From: Calliphora vicina
Lineage: Eukaryota; Arthropoda; Insecta; Diptera; Calliphoridae
Assembly: GCF_958450345.1 (NCBI RefSeq)
Contig: NC_088784.1
Span: 55,856,247-55,920,246, forward strand
Length of the DNA stretch: 64,000 bases
Direction of reading: 5' to 3'
Shown here: positions 1-10,399 of the stretch, piece after piece
How the letters are laid out: the number at the start of each line of letters is the position of its first letter
Position numbering within the stretch: the stretch's first letter is position 1
Made by a program: the position numbers and the translations under genes
The notes under the pieces: generated by a model
What the model was told of the DNA's origin: nothing
Databases searched by the model: none
Seen by the model: the letters and a program-made list of their open reading frames with translations, nothing else

Positions 1-54
1 TTTCTTTTAATATTACTTTATATTACATTAATTTATTTTATTTATATATATATA

Positions 55-595
55 CAGTACGGGCTCGATTTGCGCAACCGAAAGGAAATCGAGGTTGTTG
101 CGATATTCGAAATGTTGCAATAAGCGACCACTATATACGCTATTATTTTTTATTCTTTTTTAACAAAAACATGCAATTTAATTAACAAAAAGTAATTAAT
201 TCATTTATTAAACATAAAGTAAAAATAAATGGTGTAAATAAATATAATATGTACTCGAATAAATAAAAAAAATATTTTAATAAAAAATAACTGTGAATAA
301 ACAGCCAAAATTCTTTATGAGAGCAGTGTCGTCGTGAAAGTATTTTTAAGGTGCCTATGATTTGGCAAATAGTTTTGAATTACGCTTCTGATTAAAAAAA
401 CAACCAGAATAAATAGAGAAGAGTATAGAATAACTTTTGAATAATATTACATATGAAAAAGAAAATAAAGTTGCACTTATCGCATCTTTTTTTGAAAAAA
501 GTTGCAGTTATAAAGACTCTAATGTTAAAAAATAGGCTGTTGCGCTAATCGGTCAGTTGCAATAATAGGTAGTTGCACAAATCGAGCCCGTACTG
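55..595. mobile_element. Tc1/mariner-type MITE, 541 bp
   Basis: A 24-bp terminal inverted repeat starts CAGTACGGGCTCGATTTG at 55 and returns in reverse complement ending at 595, with one mismatch. TA dinucleotides flank both ends (53-54 and 596-597), as expected for a Tc1/mariner target duplication. The inside is AT-rich with no coding potential, but short GTTGCAATA-like blocks recur in both subterminal regions. It is a non-autonomous element lying about 0.9 kb upstream of the predicted integrin promoter. Confidence 0.85.
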
Positions 596-1466
596 TATAT
601 GTATATTGGCTGATATGCTTCTGAGTAAAGATAGAATCAAGGATAGATGGCTTAATGATATTGAGGTAACAAAAACTATTAGTATTTTTTTTTGGTTGTT
701 ACGCCCTTTTGCATTTCAGGTGTCAATATGTATGCATGTATTTGTAATTCAATCAAATAGTACGTCATCAATAAACAAAGATTTTTGGTTTTAAATGAAA
801 ATCAAATGTAACACAAAGATGATTCATACAACATTCCCGGTACACATGCATGAGAAATCTTAACAAAAATACAAAATAATAAAAAACAAAGCAGTCGTAA
901 ACATACAAATGTATGTTTGTATGTAAAAAACAAACTCTCAGACATTCACGAATCAAGTCAACAAAGAGTCTGATGGTGGGAGATTTAAGGCTTATAACTT
1001 GGTTAAATAATGCCAATATTTAGAGAAAAACAAAAATGTTAAATTTTACGATATTTGATTAAGAGTTAAAAGAGATAACTGAGTACGAACATAGTTGAGC
1101 AGAAAATTATACCGGTTTGATTAAAACACACTCACACTCTGGCAGTCATTATTCATGACAGTTTATATGAAATAAATGACGACGACTGTTGTGAGGATTA
1201 CTCATACCGAGTGGGGTCCAAACGAGTCTAATACTCGTAAATAAACGGTATCGTTGGTAAATTATACAATAATTTTACGAGTTATAAATGTTTCGGAGAG
1301 AAATTAATTAAACAACAACAAAACAAAAACAAACGATATTCACAACAAAAAGTGTGTTTAAATGCGAAGCGAATTTGTTGACTGGTTGGTTTGGGTTGGC
1401 TCTTCGATTTCAACTACAGCGCTCGAGACAAAACGGCCGTTTATTGTTTGTAAGCAAAACAACAAT

Positions 1467-1500
1467 TCAGTTTATTTTACGCGATTCACGGGTTTGGTTG
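1467..1500 (+). promoter_or_regulatory. predicted Inr + DPE core promoter of the integrin gene
   Basis: TCAGTT at 1467-1472 matches the arthropod initiator, with the A at 1469 as +1. GGTTG at 1496-1500 falls exactly at +28 to +32 and fits the downstream promoter element consensus RGWYV. No TATA box is visible at -30. This gives a 5' UTR of 180 nt before the ATG at 1649. The start site is inferred from motif spacing only. Confidence 0.5.
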
Positions 1501-1615
1501 TATTAGAACGGAAACAACGGACATTATAACGTCTTTAAGTAACCAAAACTATTTATTTATTATAAAATTAAAAGTGTAAAATTATATTTGAGAGTGTGTG
1601 AGCGGGCGATTGTAA

Positions 1616-1627
1616 ATGCGATTTTGA
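1616..1627 (+). promoter_or_regulatory. three-codon upstream ORF in the integrin 5' UTR
   Basis: ATG CGA TTT TGA lies 21 nt before the main start codon. It is the only ATG between the predicted transcription start and the integrin ATG. Such a minimal uORF may dampen translation or allow re-initiation. The short distance to the main ATG makes re-initiation inefficient in general. The role is inferred. Confidence 0.45.
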
Positions 1628-1648
1628 TCACAAATCAATTAAAGGAAA

Positions 1649-1830
1649 ATGTTAAAACCATCACGATTTATAAACGCACTGTGCGTAATTTTATTTTTAA
1701 GCCATTGTGCAGAATGTTACAATTTATCACCGAAACCAAATGCCGTCATGAAAGATCCTCAATCAGCAACTGCCATGCCAAAATATGATTCTTCTTATTT
1801 TGGTTTCAGCTTAAATCTTAGATCGAATGG
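1649..1830 (+). CDS. integrin alpha exon 1: signal peptide and first propeller strand
   Basis: Codes residues 1-60 plus two bases of codon 61. The hydrophobic core INALCVILFLSHC gives a clear signal peptide, with mature chain probably starting near YNLSP. The donor is GG|GTGAGT. Start chosen at the first ATG followed by a signal peptide; the longer overlapping frame from 1588 has no ATG and no integrin similarity. Confidence 0.92.
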
Positions 1831-4800
1831 GTGAGTCTCTACTATTGTTTTCAAAACGTGCCATTTTAGATTTTGAATAAAACAAGTAAATATGTACATA
1901 ATTAAAGTATGAGTTGGACAGGTATGAATCATCATTAAATACAGATTGTAGACGATTTTGTGTTTTTTCCTTTTGCTTTAATTTGATTGTCAATACTCGA
2001 TTAACTATTTGTGTTTGGTTTTTTTTTTGAAGCATATTTTTTATTTTTTATTTTGTACAAATGAAGTCATTCATACTAAAAGTAAAAATATATTTTATCT
2101 CTGCAAGTATTTATAATAATTCTGATAATAAATACACACAATGTTAAAGTACTCACTCATACACACTTCACTTCATTTCATTTCATACTAAAATAAATAT
2201 TTATTTTTGCAAAACAATATAAAAAAAAGTTAAGAAAAAAATATTCAAATGAAGTTGTAGTCATAGCCATTTTTTTATACATAAGTATTTGAAATACATA
2301 AATATTAAATAAATAAAAAATTAGTGCATACGAATTCAAATTCAAATTCGCATTCAATGCGAAAGGGAAGATATGTATTAATCATTTTTAATTTAAAACT
2401 TTCAGATGTGAGTTTATTATCTTCAATACCACCTTTAAATGTACGATTATTATTATTTATATACGTACATTCGATAAATGTTTTTCCTTCGATTTTTAAC
2501 ATATGATAAGATTACAATGTTGGTGAATAAAGCATTTATTTCTGCTGTTATTTTTTGTTTTTGTGGCTGCTCATATCAAATAAAAATTTAACTGACTTCA
2601 TTTCTTAAAACACAATCACCTTCACATGAATGTTTGTATGGTTTTGTAGAAAAACTTATCAAGAATTATAATGACAAACATTCTGACACACAAGTATTCA
2701 AACATTCATATTCTCAAGTACTTACAAATCGTATGCCAAATTAAATTGTACTAAAATTTGCAAATAAAACATTTCTTTGGTATTTTCTTTTATGTTTAAT
2801 TCTTAGAATTAAATTTCAATTTACTATTGGTCATTTCGAGCCATTTAAATAAGTTTAATTGCAAAAATATTTTTAAATTATTATTAATTTGATGTTGATT
2901 TGTATGGTCATCTGTTCTCAGGGTGTAGCTAAGGTATTAAACATTGATTTTCGCAATATTGATCAATTGATAAGAATCTGAAAGTGGTCAACAGTTTATT
3001 ATTTAAATTATTGCTGTGATTGCTCAATTGTTGTTGACATCATCATTAAAATGATCATGCACTTGACATTTTAAAATGTCTTAAAGGGGCCACATATCGT
3101 TACCTCCACTCTAAATCACATTCAGTATAAAGGCGAGTTTTGAGATTTGAACATTTTATAAAAATGTCATGTGTTTTAATGACCTTAAATTAGACATTTT
3201 ATTCAACATTCATTTATAGAAAAGAATAAGTGATAGTAACAATTAATTTTAAAGATTTCGGATTTTATTTTTAAAAAATGCTGAGGTTTTTGTGCGTTAA
3301 ATCACTAAGAACTGATCTGACCGAGCAACGGCTTTGTTTCTATTGCTCCCAGGGGCACTAAAAACTTCTTGTCATTTGTTAGAAGAGTAAAAAAGGTAAT
3401 GATAGTTCCTCAATTAAAGCTAACCGTTTGGTTGAATTATTCGCAAGTAATTCGCACATGGAGAAATGAAATCGAACTACCCGAATTCGTGATGTTAAAT
3501 GGTTTTTAGCGGATCTTAACATAAATACGTACCTTGAACCAGATGGTATACCAGCACTTTATACCGTGCCGGAGAAGTTTCTCTACTTTGGAAGGTTCCT
3601 AATGCATGCCAACTCCTAAAGAGATAAAATAACACAGGGCAACAAAATCTAAAAAATGTTGGAGTCTTTTTAAGCCAGTACTCAATTTTGATCTATTGCG
3701 GTTCCAGTAATACAAAAATGGTAAAAATTTTAAATTCTATGGATAGATATTTTTTAAAATAATATTTTTTTCTAAAATTGTGAATTTTTTCAAATGTTTC
3801 TCCACATAATTTATGATAACTCAAAAACGGTTATTCCTAAATTATTGACGTCAACTTGAAAATGTTCAAATTTACATAACATTTAATCCGGATAATATAT
3901 TGCGTATTAATCGGTTCAGTAGTTTCGGAGTTATAATAACAATTTGAAGCAAAATATATATTTTTTCCGTGAAAATTGCAAATTGTTGTATTTTAAAAAA
4001 TCATGAAAAATCGAAAACGGCAGAACTTTGTTCAGGTTTATTACTTTACCGCAAAGCTGCATACAAAATGAGATATCGGAGATAAAAATCGATTGATTCT
4101 TTTCGAATTTATTCACAATTAAGTGAATTCGCTCATTTTCACAAAATTTAACTTTTTTGTTTGATATATGGACATAAAATTGAGTAGTTAATGTTCTTCT
4201 GTCGATTCATTGAATGTTGAAAATATTTTCCCCGTGTTATGTACAAATTTTCACATATATATTGCGTTGTAATCGGCTCAATAGTTTCGGAGATATAATA
4301 ACAAATTGAAGCAATTAATATATTTTTTATGTAAAAATATCCAATTTTTTTGTTTTAAAAAATAATAAAAAATCGAAAGAAATTGTTTAGATTAATTGCA
4401 TTATTGGAAAGCCACATGTAATAGGAACAAAATGAGATATCGATCATAAAAATCGATGGATTATTTTCGAATTTATTCACAATTAAGTTAATTCGCTTAT
4501 TTTCAGAAAATTGTGTGTGCGTACAAGCGTGTACTTTGTAGCTATTTACAAAATTCAGAATTGGCAAGTATATTAAAAAATATATTTTCTTTTGAGTATT
4601 TCACGAGGAAATGTAGGATATATGTTATGGATTATTATAACTATTAAAAGCTGTAGTTAGAAACGTTTTTAGAGTGCGATAATTCATGGATGGCAACCGC
4701 AATTATTGTTAAATTTAATGAAGCATTTCCATAGAAAATATTTTATTTTTATATGTACATACTTTATGGTTTATGACTGTCTAAATAGTCAAGAACATTT

Positions 4801-7800
4801 AAGTACACCAGTTGAATCACTTGCTGATTTGATCTAAAAATAAGCTTAATTTGGTGCTCTTCAATTATTGATTATTTATTTAATTTTTTTTTCTAATTTC
4901 AGTATAATCATTGGTGCACCCAGAGCGCAATCCACTTTGGATTCACAGAGGAAAGTTAATGAAACGGGTGCTATATATCGGTGTCCATTGGATAATCCTA
5001 CTGCCTGTAAGCCATATGTGTTCGATGATCTGGGAAATCGTAATATCGAACAAAGTGATTACACGTTTGACTCAGAGAAACGTGATTTTCAATGGTTGGG
5101 TGCTTCCATGGATGGCGGTTTAAAAGACACCGATAAGTTTATTGTGTGTGCTCCAAGATTTATTGCCCCAGTAGACAATAACGATTATCTAATGCATGGC
5201 ATATGCTATTGGATTAACGACACTCTAGCGGATAAACCCACAAATGTACGAAAAATATCCCCCTTGCGGTTGAAGCAGGATCAAATTCGAACGGAGTATG
5301 GTTCAAAGTTTTATTACTACATGTTGGCCGAACAGGGTCTTAGTGTTCATATTACACCTGATAATGAAGAGTTTCTCATTGGCGCTCCAGGAATTCATAC
5401 GTGGAAAGGTTCTGTTATACGACATCGCAAACGAATTGCCAATGATGATCCCAGTTTGAGTAGGCGTGATACTGAAAGAGCGTCTCGTATTCGCAGACAA
5501 TCGGACTTTGACTTGGAAAGTCCAATGGTCTACTATGAATCAGATATACCCAATCCTCAACTTTTCAATCAGCCCAGTGATTCATATTTTGGCTACTCAG
5601 TCAGTTCGGGTTATTTCGATTCCAATAATAAATCAAAATTGTTGTATTTAGCATCTGCTCCACAGGCAAATGAGCAATCGGGAGAGGTGAGTTTGTCATA
5701 TTATGATCTTTTGTTTAAATTACTTACTCCAATTAATCCATAGGCCTATATATATGATTACTCAAGCAAAGAAATAACAAAGAACTATGTATTTCGTGGC
5801 GAGCAGTTTGGCGAATATTTTGGATACGCTGTATTAGCTGAAGATATCAATGGCGATGGCTTGACAGATGTTATTGTATCAGCTCCTCAACATAGAGTTT
5901 CTGGTCTATATGATGATGGTGCAATTTATGTCTTTGTAAATCAGGGAAGAGTAAGTTTGAATTCCATATTTAAGTTATTTATTAGTCATTGTCCATTATA
6001 CGGCTTAACTAAATAAAAATAAAAATTTATATTTTTTAACAGTTTAATTTCGAACGTAAATTGTTGACATCACCACTTCATGGAAAAGCACGTTTCGGCA
6101 CTACTCTTACAAGATTAGGTGACATTAATCATGACGGTTACAATGATATAGCAGTCAGTGCTCCCTTTGCTGGCAATGGTTCGGTGTTCGTTTACTTGGG
6201 AGGTGAAAGAGGTTTGCGTGACCAGCACAGTCAACGCTTGGATTCACCAGTAGCTTTTATACAAACATCCTACGGTAATCACATGTTTGGCCATGGCCTA
6301 TCTAAAGGTTCGGATATTGATGGCAATGGTTTCAATGATATTGCTATTGGTGCTCCTAATGCCGAAACCGTTCTGCTGTACAAAGCCTATCCGGTAGTAA
6401 AAATCGTTGCAACTCTCAAATCGGATACTCGCGAAATAAAACCAGGACAAACTAGTTTCCCACTATCCGTATGCTACAGTATTTCAACGACATCATCAAG
6501 AATTCGCTCTCAAGAACTGGCCATGCATGTAGTGGTTGATCCTCAAGTGAAACGGGTAACAATATCGTCGACTGACCGTAATGAAATGAAATTTAATGCT
6601 GACGCCCAATTACAAACACAGTGCAGAATTATGGACTGCAATGTTAAATTCATTGAGTCGGAGATTTTTAAGCCCATTGAATTGGAGTTGCACTACAGTC
6701 TTGTTAAACAAGTACCCGATTCTGAAGGTAATTAAATAATAAATCAATGTAATACCTCAACATATTTCTTATTCCCAATTCTGATGAACGTTTCTAGTTT
6801 TCTGTGAATCTTGTGCTGCCGTAGATCCTGCCGAACCTAAAGTGTTTACCGAAAAAATAATATTCAGCACAGGCTGTGCTTCAGAAATTTGTATTGCCGA
6901 TTTGCAAGTTAAGAGCAGTGGATTAGAGTAAGTATTCATCAACGATTACAAAGCTTTGTTATACTGACGTTTTTTCTACACCACAATTATTTAGCCATTC
7001 CTACATCTTGGGTAGCAGTCGCACTTTAAAGGTCACCTATGAAGTATCCAATGCGGGCGAGACCGCCTATTTACCACAAATTAATATCACATCTTCGAAT
7101 CGTATGCCATTTGCCAAATATCCCTCCAACTGTAAAGTATATGAATCGATCATGTTGTGCGATTTGAATCGTGGTCAAGCCATGGTAAAGGGCGCAAAAG
7201 ACTCAGTGACAGTTATTTACGATGTCAGTAGTTTATCCGGCACGGCGATGATCTTAACGGCAGAAGTTTTCAGTACCGGCAAAGAACAGTATCCAGGAAA
7301 TAATATCATTAAGGATGTCATAACATTGGGTGAATTTACCGAAATCGAAGCTGTTGGGTAAGTTACATATACATAGGATTAATAAAGTTTGTGAAATACT
7401 TAGTTAATATTTTGTTCATTGCAGAGCTCCTAAAACACCACACATCAATTTAGAGAAGATGTCTAATACTGCAGAAGTTAAGAGTTATTATGAGGTAAGC
7501 TGATTTCAAAAGTGTAAATTTATACTTTTATTAAAACAATTTGTTACATACACTTTTAGATAAAAAGTAATGGTCCCAGTAATGTGGGTGCTATGAAGGT
7601 TGTATTTAATATACCAGTGGCCTACAAAATACCTGGATCGTCAGCCACAATTCCTATTATTAACATGGACAACATAACAATGCAGGCCACCTACAATTCC
7701 CAATTGGTGGTGTTCGACTTCTTCCAGAATAACATTACGCTCGTCCGGAATTCAATTTCTACCATGTCAAGTGCATCGTCTACAGTCACAAAGACCATAG

Positions 7801-8641
7801 TGCAGAGCAGCAATGGCCTTAACTATAATGCCATTGATATGGGTCATGTCAATGAGATTTCCTTTAAAGAGAACCACAATGACATTGGCGGTAATTTATC
7901 AGCAAGATTTCACTTTTTTACAATTTAATCAATGAATATATTGTTCTTTTTTAGATTCCGTAATGTCTGCTTCAATGGGCCATAGTCGTAGACGTCGTGA
8001 AGCAGCTGCCATTACTGCCAACAAGGACCAGTATGCTCGTATTGCTCAGGTTAAGTCGTATGATCTCTTGAGTGACGATTTAAAAGGTACTTTACCAGTC
8101 AATCGTACCATCGTGTTCAATTGCAATGATCCCGAGATGACTGTATGTGTTCAAGCGGTTATGGAAGTGTACAACTTTAAGCCAGAGACACCCATTATTG
8201 TTACCATGTCCTACAATGTGGATCTCAAGGAGGTTAATCAAATTCTCATCGAACCCTGGGAATTCTTTGTGGTTTTGGTTGGTTTGGATGTGATCAAGAC
8301 CAATGGAATGGCTAACACTTTAGTGGTTAACAAGAAAATAGATCACCACATCATTTCCAAACATCAACTATATGGCACACCCATCTGGGTTATAATTCTC
8401 GCCATTCTAGGTGGCATCTTAGTTTTAGCTTTGATTACTTATGGCATGTATAGAGTAAGTACATTGATACATTCGTATTTATTGTTTCGAATCTCTATTA
8501 TTAAATCATTTTATTTCCTCCATTTAGGCTGGTTTCTTTAATCGTGCCACTAAAGAAGAAATGGATAAGTTAGTACATCAGGCTCAGATATCCAGTGATG
8601 GTGTGACTGAAGCCTCAAATCTAAACGATGAAAATAATTAA
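1649..8641 (+). CDS. integrin alpha subunit, alphaPS3/4/5 (scab-like), 10 exons, 1121 aa
   Basis: Joined exons: 1649-1830, 4903-5686, 5744-5950, 6043-6727, 6798-6927, 6995-7357, 7425-7494, 7560-7890, 7955-8454, 8528-8641. All junctions are GT-AG and the phases close to 1122 codons. The product is a single-pass cell-surface adhesion receptor that pairs with a beta subunit to bind matrix ligands. A signal peptide (about residues 1-22) is followed by the N-terminal propeller strand ending SSYFGFSLNLRSNG and then IIIGAPRAQS. Three calcium-binding propeller loops are present: DINGDGLTD (356-364), DINHDGYND (418-426) and DIDGNGFND (482-490). The RRRR heavy/light-chain cleavage site is at 929-932, the membrane helix at about 1062-1083, and the juxtamembrane GFFNR (a GFFKR variant) at 1086-1090. 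There is no inserted I/A domain, as usual in flies. The ATG context AAAATG is good. Assignment to the alphaPS3/4/5 group rather than alphaPS1/2 rests on length, short tail and overall look. Confidence 0.93.
3400..3605 (+). pseudogene. non-LTR retrotransposon reverse-transcriptase fragment
   Basis: In shifting frames the segment reads a stretch like ASNSHMEK, then LDLNINTYLEPDGIPALYTV. The P-D-G-I-P core matches the fixed SxPDGIP motif that opens the reverse-transcriptase domain of Jockey/I-type LINEs. It is short, frameshifted and has lost the rest of the ORF. Confidence 0.5.
3790..4520 (+). repeat. dispersed repeat, two tandem diverged copies of about 350 bp
   Basis: The landmark order TATTGCGT..AATCGG, AGTTTCGGAG.TATAATAACAA, AAATCGAAA, ACAAAATGAGATATCG, TTATTCACAATTAAG occurs from about 3897 and again from about 4259. 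A third copy at 16590-17270 carries a SINE insertion. No coding potential; element class unknown. Confidence 0.7.
4903..5686 (+). CDS. integrin alpha exon 2: beta-propeller blades 1-3
   Basis: Codes residues 61-322, following a 3.07-kb intron. It opens with IIIGAPRAQS and contains GASMDGG and the FLIGAPG-like blade core. A long basic insert after the third blade carries RHRKR (234-238) and RIRRQ (256-260), both of furin type. The exon ends in SAPQANEQSGE at GAG|GTGAGT. Confidence 0.93.
5744..5950 (+). CDS. integrin alpha exon 3: propeller blade with DINGDGLTD
   Basis: Codes residues 323-391, phase 0 at both ends, preceded by a 57-nt intron. It holds the first divalent-cation loop DINGDGLTDVIVSAP, typical of blades 5 to 7 in integrin alpha chains. 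Confidence 0.93.
6043..6727 (+). CDS. integrin alpha exon 4: last propeller blades and thigh domain
   Basis: Codes residues 392-619 and the first base of 620. Two further cation loops (418-426 and 482-490) are each followed by an FG-GAP core such as IAIGAPNAETV. The thigh domain starts after VLLYKAYPVV. Donor is AAG|GTAATT. Confidence 0.93.
6798..6927 (+). CDS. integrin alpha exon 5
   Basis: Completes codon 620 and codes through 662 plus two bases. It is cysteine-rich (FCESCAAVD and GCASEICIADL), matching the conserved cysteines at the thigh/calf transition of integrin alpha chains. Confidence 0.9.
6995..7357 (+). CDS. integrin alpha exon 6: calf-1 domain
   Basis: Codes from the split codon 663 to 783 plus two bases. 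The run LKVTYEVSNAGETAYLPQI is the standard start of a calf beta-sandwich (the VxNxGExAY pattern). The pair of cysteines CKVYESIMLC fits the calf-1 disulphide. Confidence 0.92.
7425..7494 (+). CDS. integrin alpha exon 7 (70-nt small exon)
   Basis: Short exon between introns of 67 and 65 nt. It codes GAPKTPHINLEKMSNTAEV and ends YYE in phase 0. Boundaries follow from GCAG|A and GAG|GTAAGC and from the frame on both sides. Confidence 0.88.
7560..7890 (+). CDS. integrin alpha exon 8: calf-2 domain, first part
   Basis: Begins IKSNGPSNVGAMKVVFNIP, the conserved N-x-GPS motif of the calf-2 domain. The central part is hydrophilic and Thr/Ser/Asn-rich with several N-x-S/T glycosylation sequons. One base of codon 918 is left at the end. 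Confidence 0.92.
7955..8454 (+). CDS. integrin alpha exon 9: cleavage site, calf-2 end, membrane helix
   Basis: Codes residues 918-1084. RRRR at 929-932 is the expected proprotein-convertase site splitting heavy and light chains. The cysteines in FNCNDPEMTVCVQ are the light-chain pair. The transmembrane helix starts at WVIILAILGG (residue 1062). Donor is AGA|GTAAGT. Confidence 0.93.
8528..8641 (+). CDS. integrin alpha exon 10: cytoplasmic tail and stop
   Basis: Codes the 37-residue cytoplasmic tail, beginning AGFFNRATKEEMDKL and ending in TAA at 8639-8641. GFFNR replaces the vertebrate GFFKR that clasps the beta subunit; the acidic and hydrophilic rest has no recognised motif. Confidence 0.93.
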   Translation, partial: AGFFNRATKEEMDKLVHQAQISSDGVTEASNLNDENN

Positions 8642-8664
8642 ATTCAAAACACACAATGCCTGAA

Positions 8665-8702
8665 TCGATGCTTTTGATTATGTTTAGAATCAAAAGCATC
8701 GA
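8665..8702 (+). promoter_or_regulatory. 15-bp perfect hairpin in the integrin 3' UTR
   Basis: Arms 8665-8679 and 8688-8702 pair without mismatch (TCGATGCTTTTGATT against its complement) around the 8-nt loop ATGTTTAG. It begins 24 nt after the stop codon. It could be a binding site for an RNA-binding protein or a stability element. The role is unknown. Confidence 0.6.
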
Positions 8703-9247
8703 AGTCATCATCATCATCAACAACATCATCGTTGTAGATTCTATGAACAATGAATCATTGTGATCTTGTCTTGTGTCCAAAAGCTGTGAATACACCTCCT
8801 TCGCTATTTGTGTTTTACATAAATGGCGCTATTTTTTTTTTATTTTATGATTTTTGATTTTTAATTTGTTTTAAACAGTTAAATTACGAATACATCACTA
8901 AAACAAAGAATGTATAGAACAACTACCACAATAATTGATCTATAAATAACTGATAGTTGATAATCAACTTGAAAAGAAGATTATTTTTATTTTTTCAATT
9001 TTAAATCTGTATTTTTTTAAATAATACTGAGCAAAACCACGATTTCGATACCAAATGTTACTATTTATAATTTTTATATTAATTTTAACGTTTATTTTTC
9101 CATTTGTAATTTTTGTAATAATATTTGTCTGTATGTAAGAATGTGTGTATAAACTTAAGTTAATTTATTTGTTTTAGGTTTCCTTTATATATTTTGTTTC
9201 TTTAAATAGTATTAAGAATAGTTTTTTATATAATTAGCTGCCATGTA

Positions 9248-9470
9248 AATAAATAATTGTTTTCAATTCGTTTCAAAATGAATTTGTACATTTTCAAATA
9301 GAATATTTTAATTTTTTGTCTTGCTAAACGTAAATACTGCATTTTTTAATTGTTCTTTGTAACAATATTAAAATCGAAATGAGTAAAAATAACTGTAAAT
9401 TTCAAATGTAAATTTAAGACTTTTACCTAAGTATTAAAATATATTTTTATATTAAAAAATAATTAATAAA
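9248..9470 (+). promoter_or_regulatory. candidate poly(A) signals of the integrin gene
   Basis: AATAAA occurs at 9248-9253 and again at 9465-9470, 607 and 824 nt after the stop. Either would give a 3' UTR of 0.6-0.85 kb. The MITE starting at 9591 marks the probable limit of the gene. Confidence 0.45.
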
Positions 9471-9590
9471 GATAAATTATATGTGAACAAAAGATAAACA
9501 AAATGCAATTCTAGAATTTTTATTTAAAAAAAATACTTAAGATCAGAGTGTGAATGATTAGTGTTAGGTAATCTGTACAAATATGTATGT

Positions 9591-10042
9591 ATATGAGAAG
9601 CCGCAGAACAAAAGGTAGTTTTTCGCATATTTTGACAAATTGGTTTTTTGGTATTTTTATAATATTTGGGTTGAATTTTCTAGAAACAATCCAGTTAGCA
9701 AAATTTTTTTTACTAAGTAAATGGATTCTAAACAAATTGGAGCTCAACAAAATGTACAACACTAGTATAAAAAGACAAAAATAATATATGTAATTTCAAT
9801 GTAATTTGTTTATATATTAGATCAGGATTAAAAACATTCATTCAAAATATTATCGTTTAAAAAAATATCCTTAACATTTAATATTGTGACTTATGGCAGT
9901 TAGATGTGTCTATTGATAAATAAGAAACTTGTTACCATTTTCAGGTTCATGCTGTTTTTAAGGGAGCACAATAAATAACACTAAATTTCCCAAAAATTTT
10001 AAATGAGCAAAAAAGTACCGTTTGTTCTGCGGCTCCTCATAT
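9591..10042. mobile_element. MITE with GAGAAGCCGCAGAAC termini
   Basis: ATATGAGAAGCCGCAGAACA at 9591 returns as its reverse complement ending at about 10042, extending for about 30 bp with a few mismatches. The inside (about 450 bp) is AT-rich without ORFs. It is immediately followed by another inverted-repeat element. Confidence 0.75.
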
Positions 10043-10068
10043 ATAGAATAATATTTAAAAAAGATATA

Positions 10069-10278
10069 CAGTGGGGAGCTCAAATGAGTACATGTTTCTA
10101 TTATTCTTATGGAATAAAAATAATACTAATAAAGCAAATACAAAAATTTTTTCTGTCATTTATATTATGTTTAATATGTAACAATATGAATTACAATTCA
10201 AAACAAAAAACATCCAGTTCCAAATAAAAAAACAGACATAACTAAAATAACTCGCATGTACTCAATTTTGCACCCCAC
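10069..10278. mobile_element. short inverted-repeat element, GTGGGG...CCCCAC
   Basis: CAGTGGGGAGCTCAAATGAG at 10069 pairs with a segment ending CACCCCAC at 10278. The arms agree over about 24 bp with several mismatches. The CAGTG start preceded by TA suggests a Tc1/mariner end. It may be a leftover of the Tc1 element whose transposase relic lies just to the right. Confidence 0.6.
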
Positions 10279-10399
10279 AATAACTTTAGGGAAGAATTGC
10301 ATTTTTTAAAAAAATTTTCAAAATCTTTTATTGCGTAAATAAAATTTTACACGCATTGGCATATTTTCTATAAATTTTTCATTAACTTTTTTTGGAATA

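Larger units (their letters stand above)
1831..4902 (+). other. integrin intron 1 (3.07 kb)
   Basis: AT-rich intron starting GTGAGT and ending TTTCAG. Its first 1.5 kb shows only simple AT-rich DNA and short TCATT/TTCAAA repeats. The distal half holds a reverse-transcriptase relic (about 3400-3600) and two copies of a dispersed repeat (3790-4520). No alternative coding exon was recognised. Confidence 0.8.

Noticed and set aside
1588..1788. Open frame overlapping the integrin start in another frame
   Set aside because: It has no ATG at its start, overlaps the signal-peptide exon out of frame and has no recognisable product.
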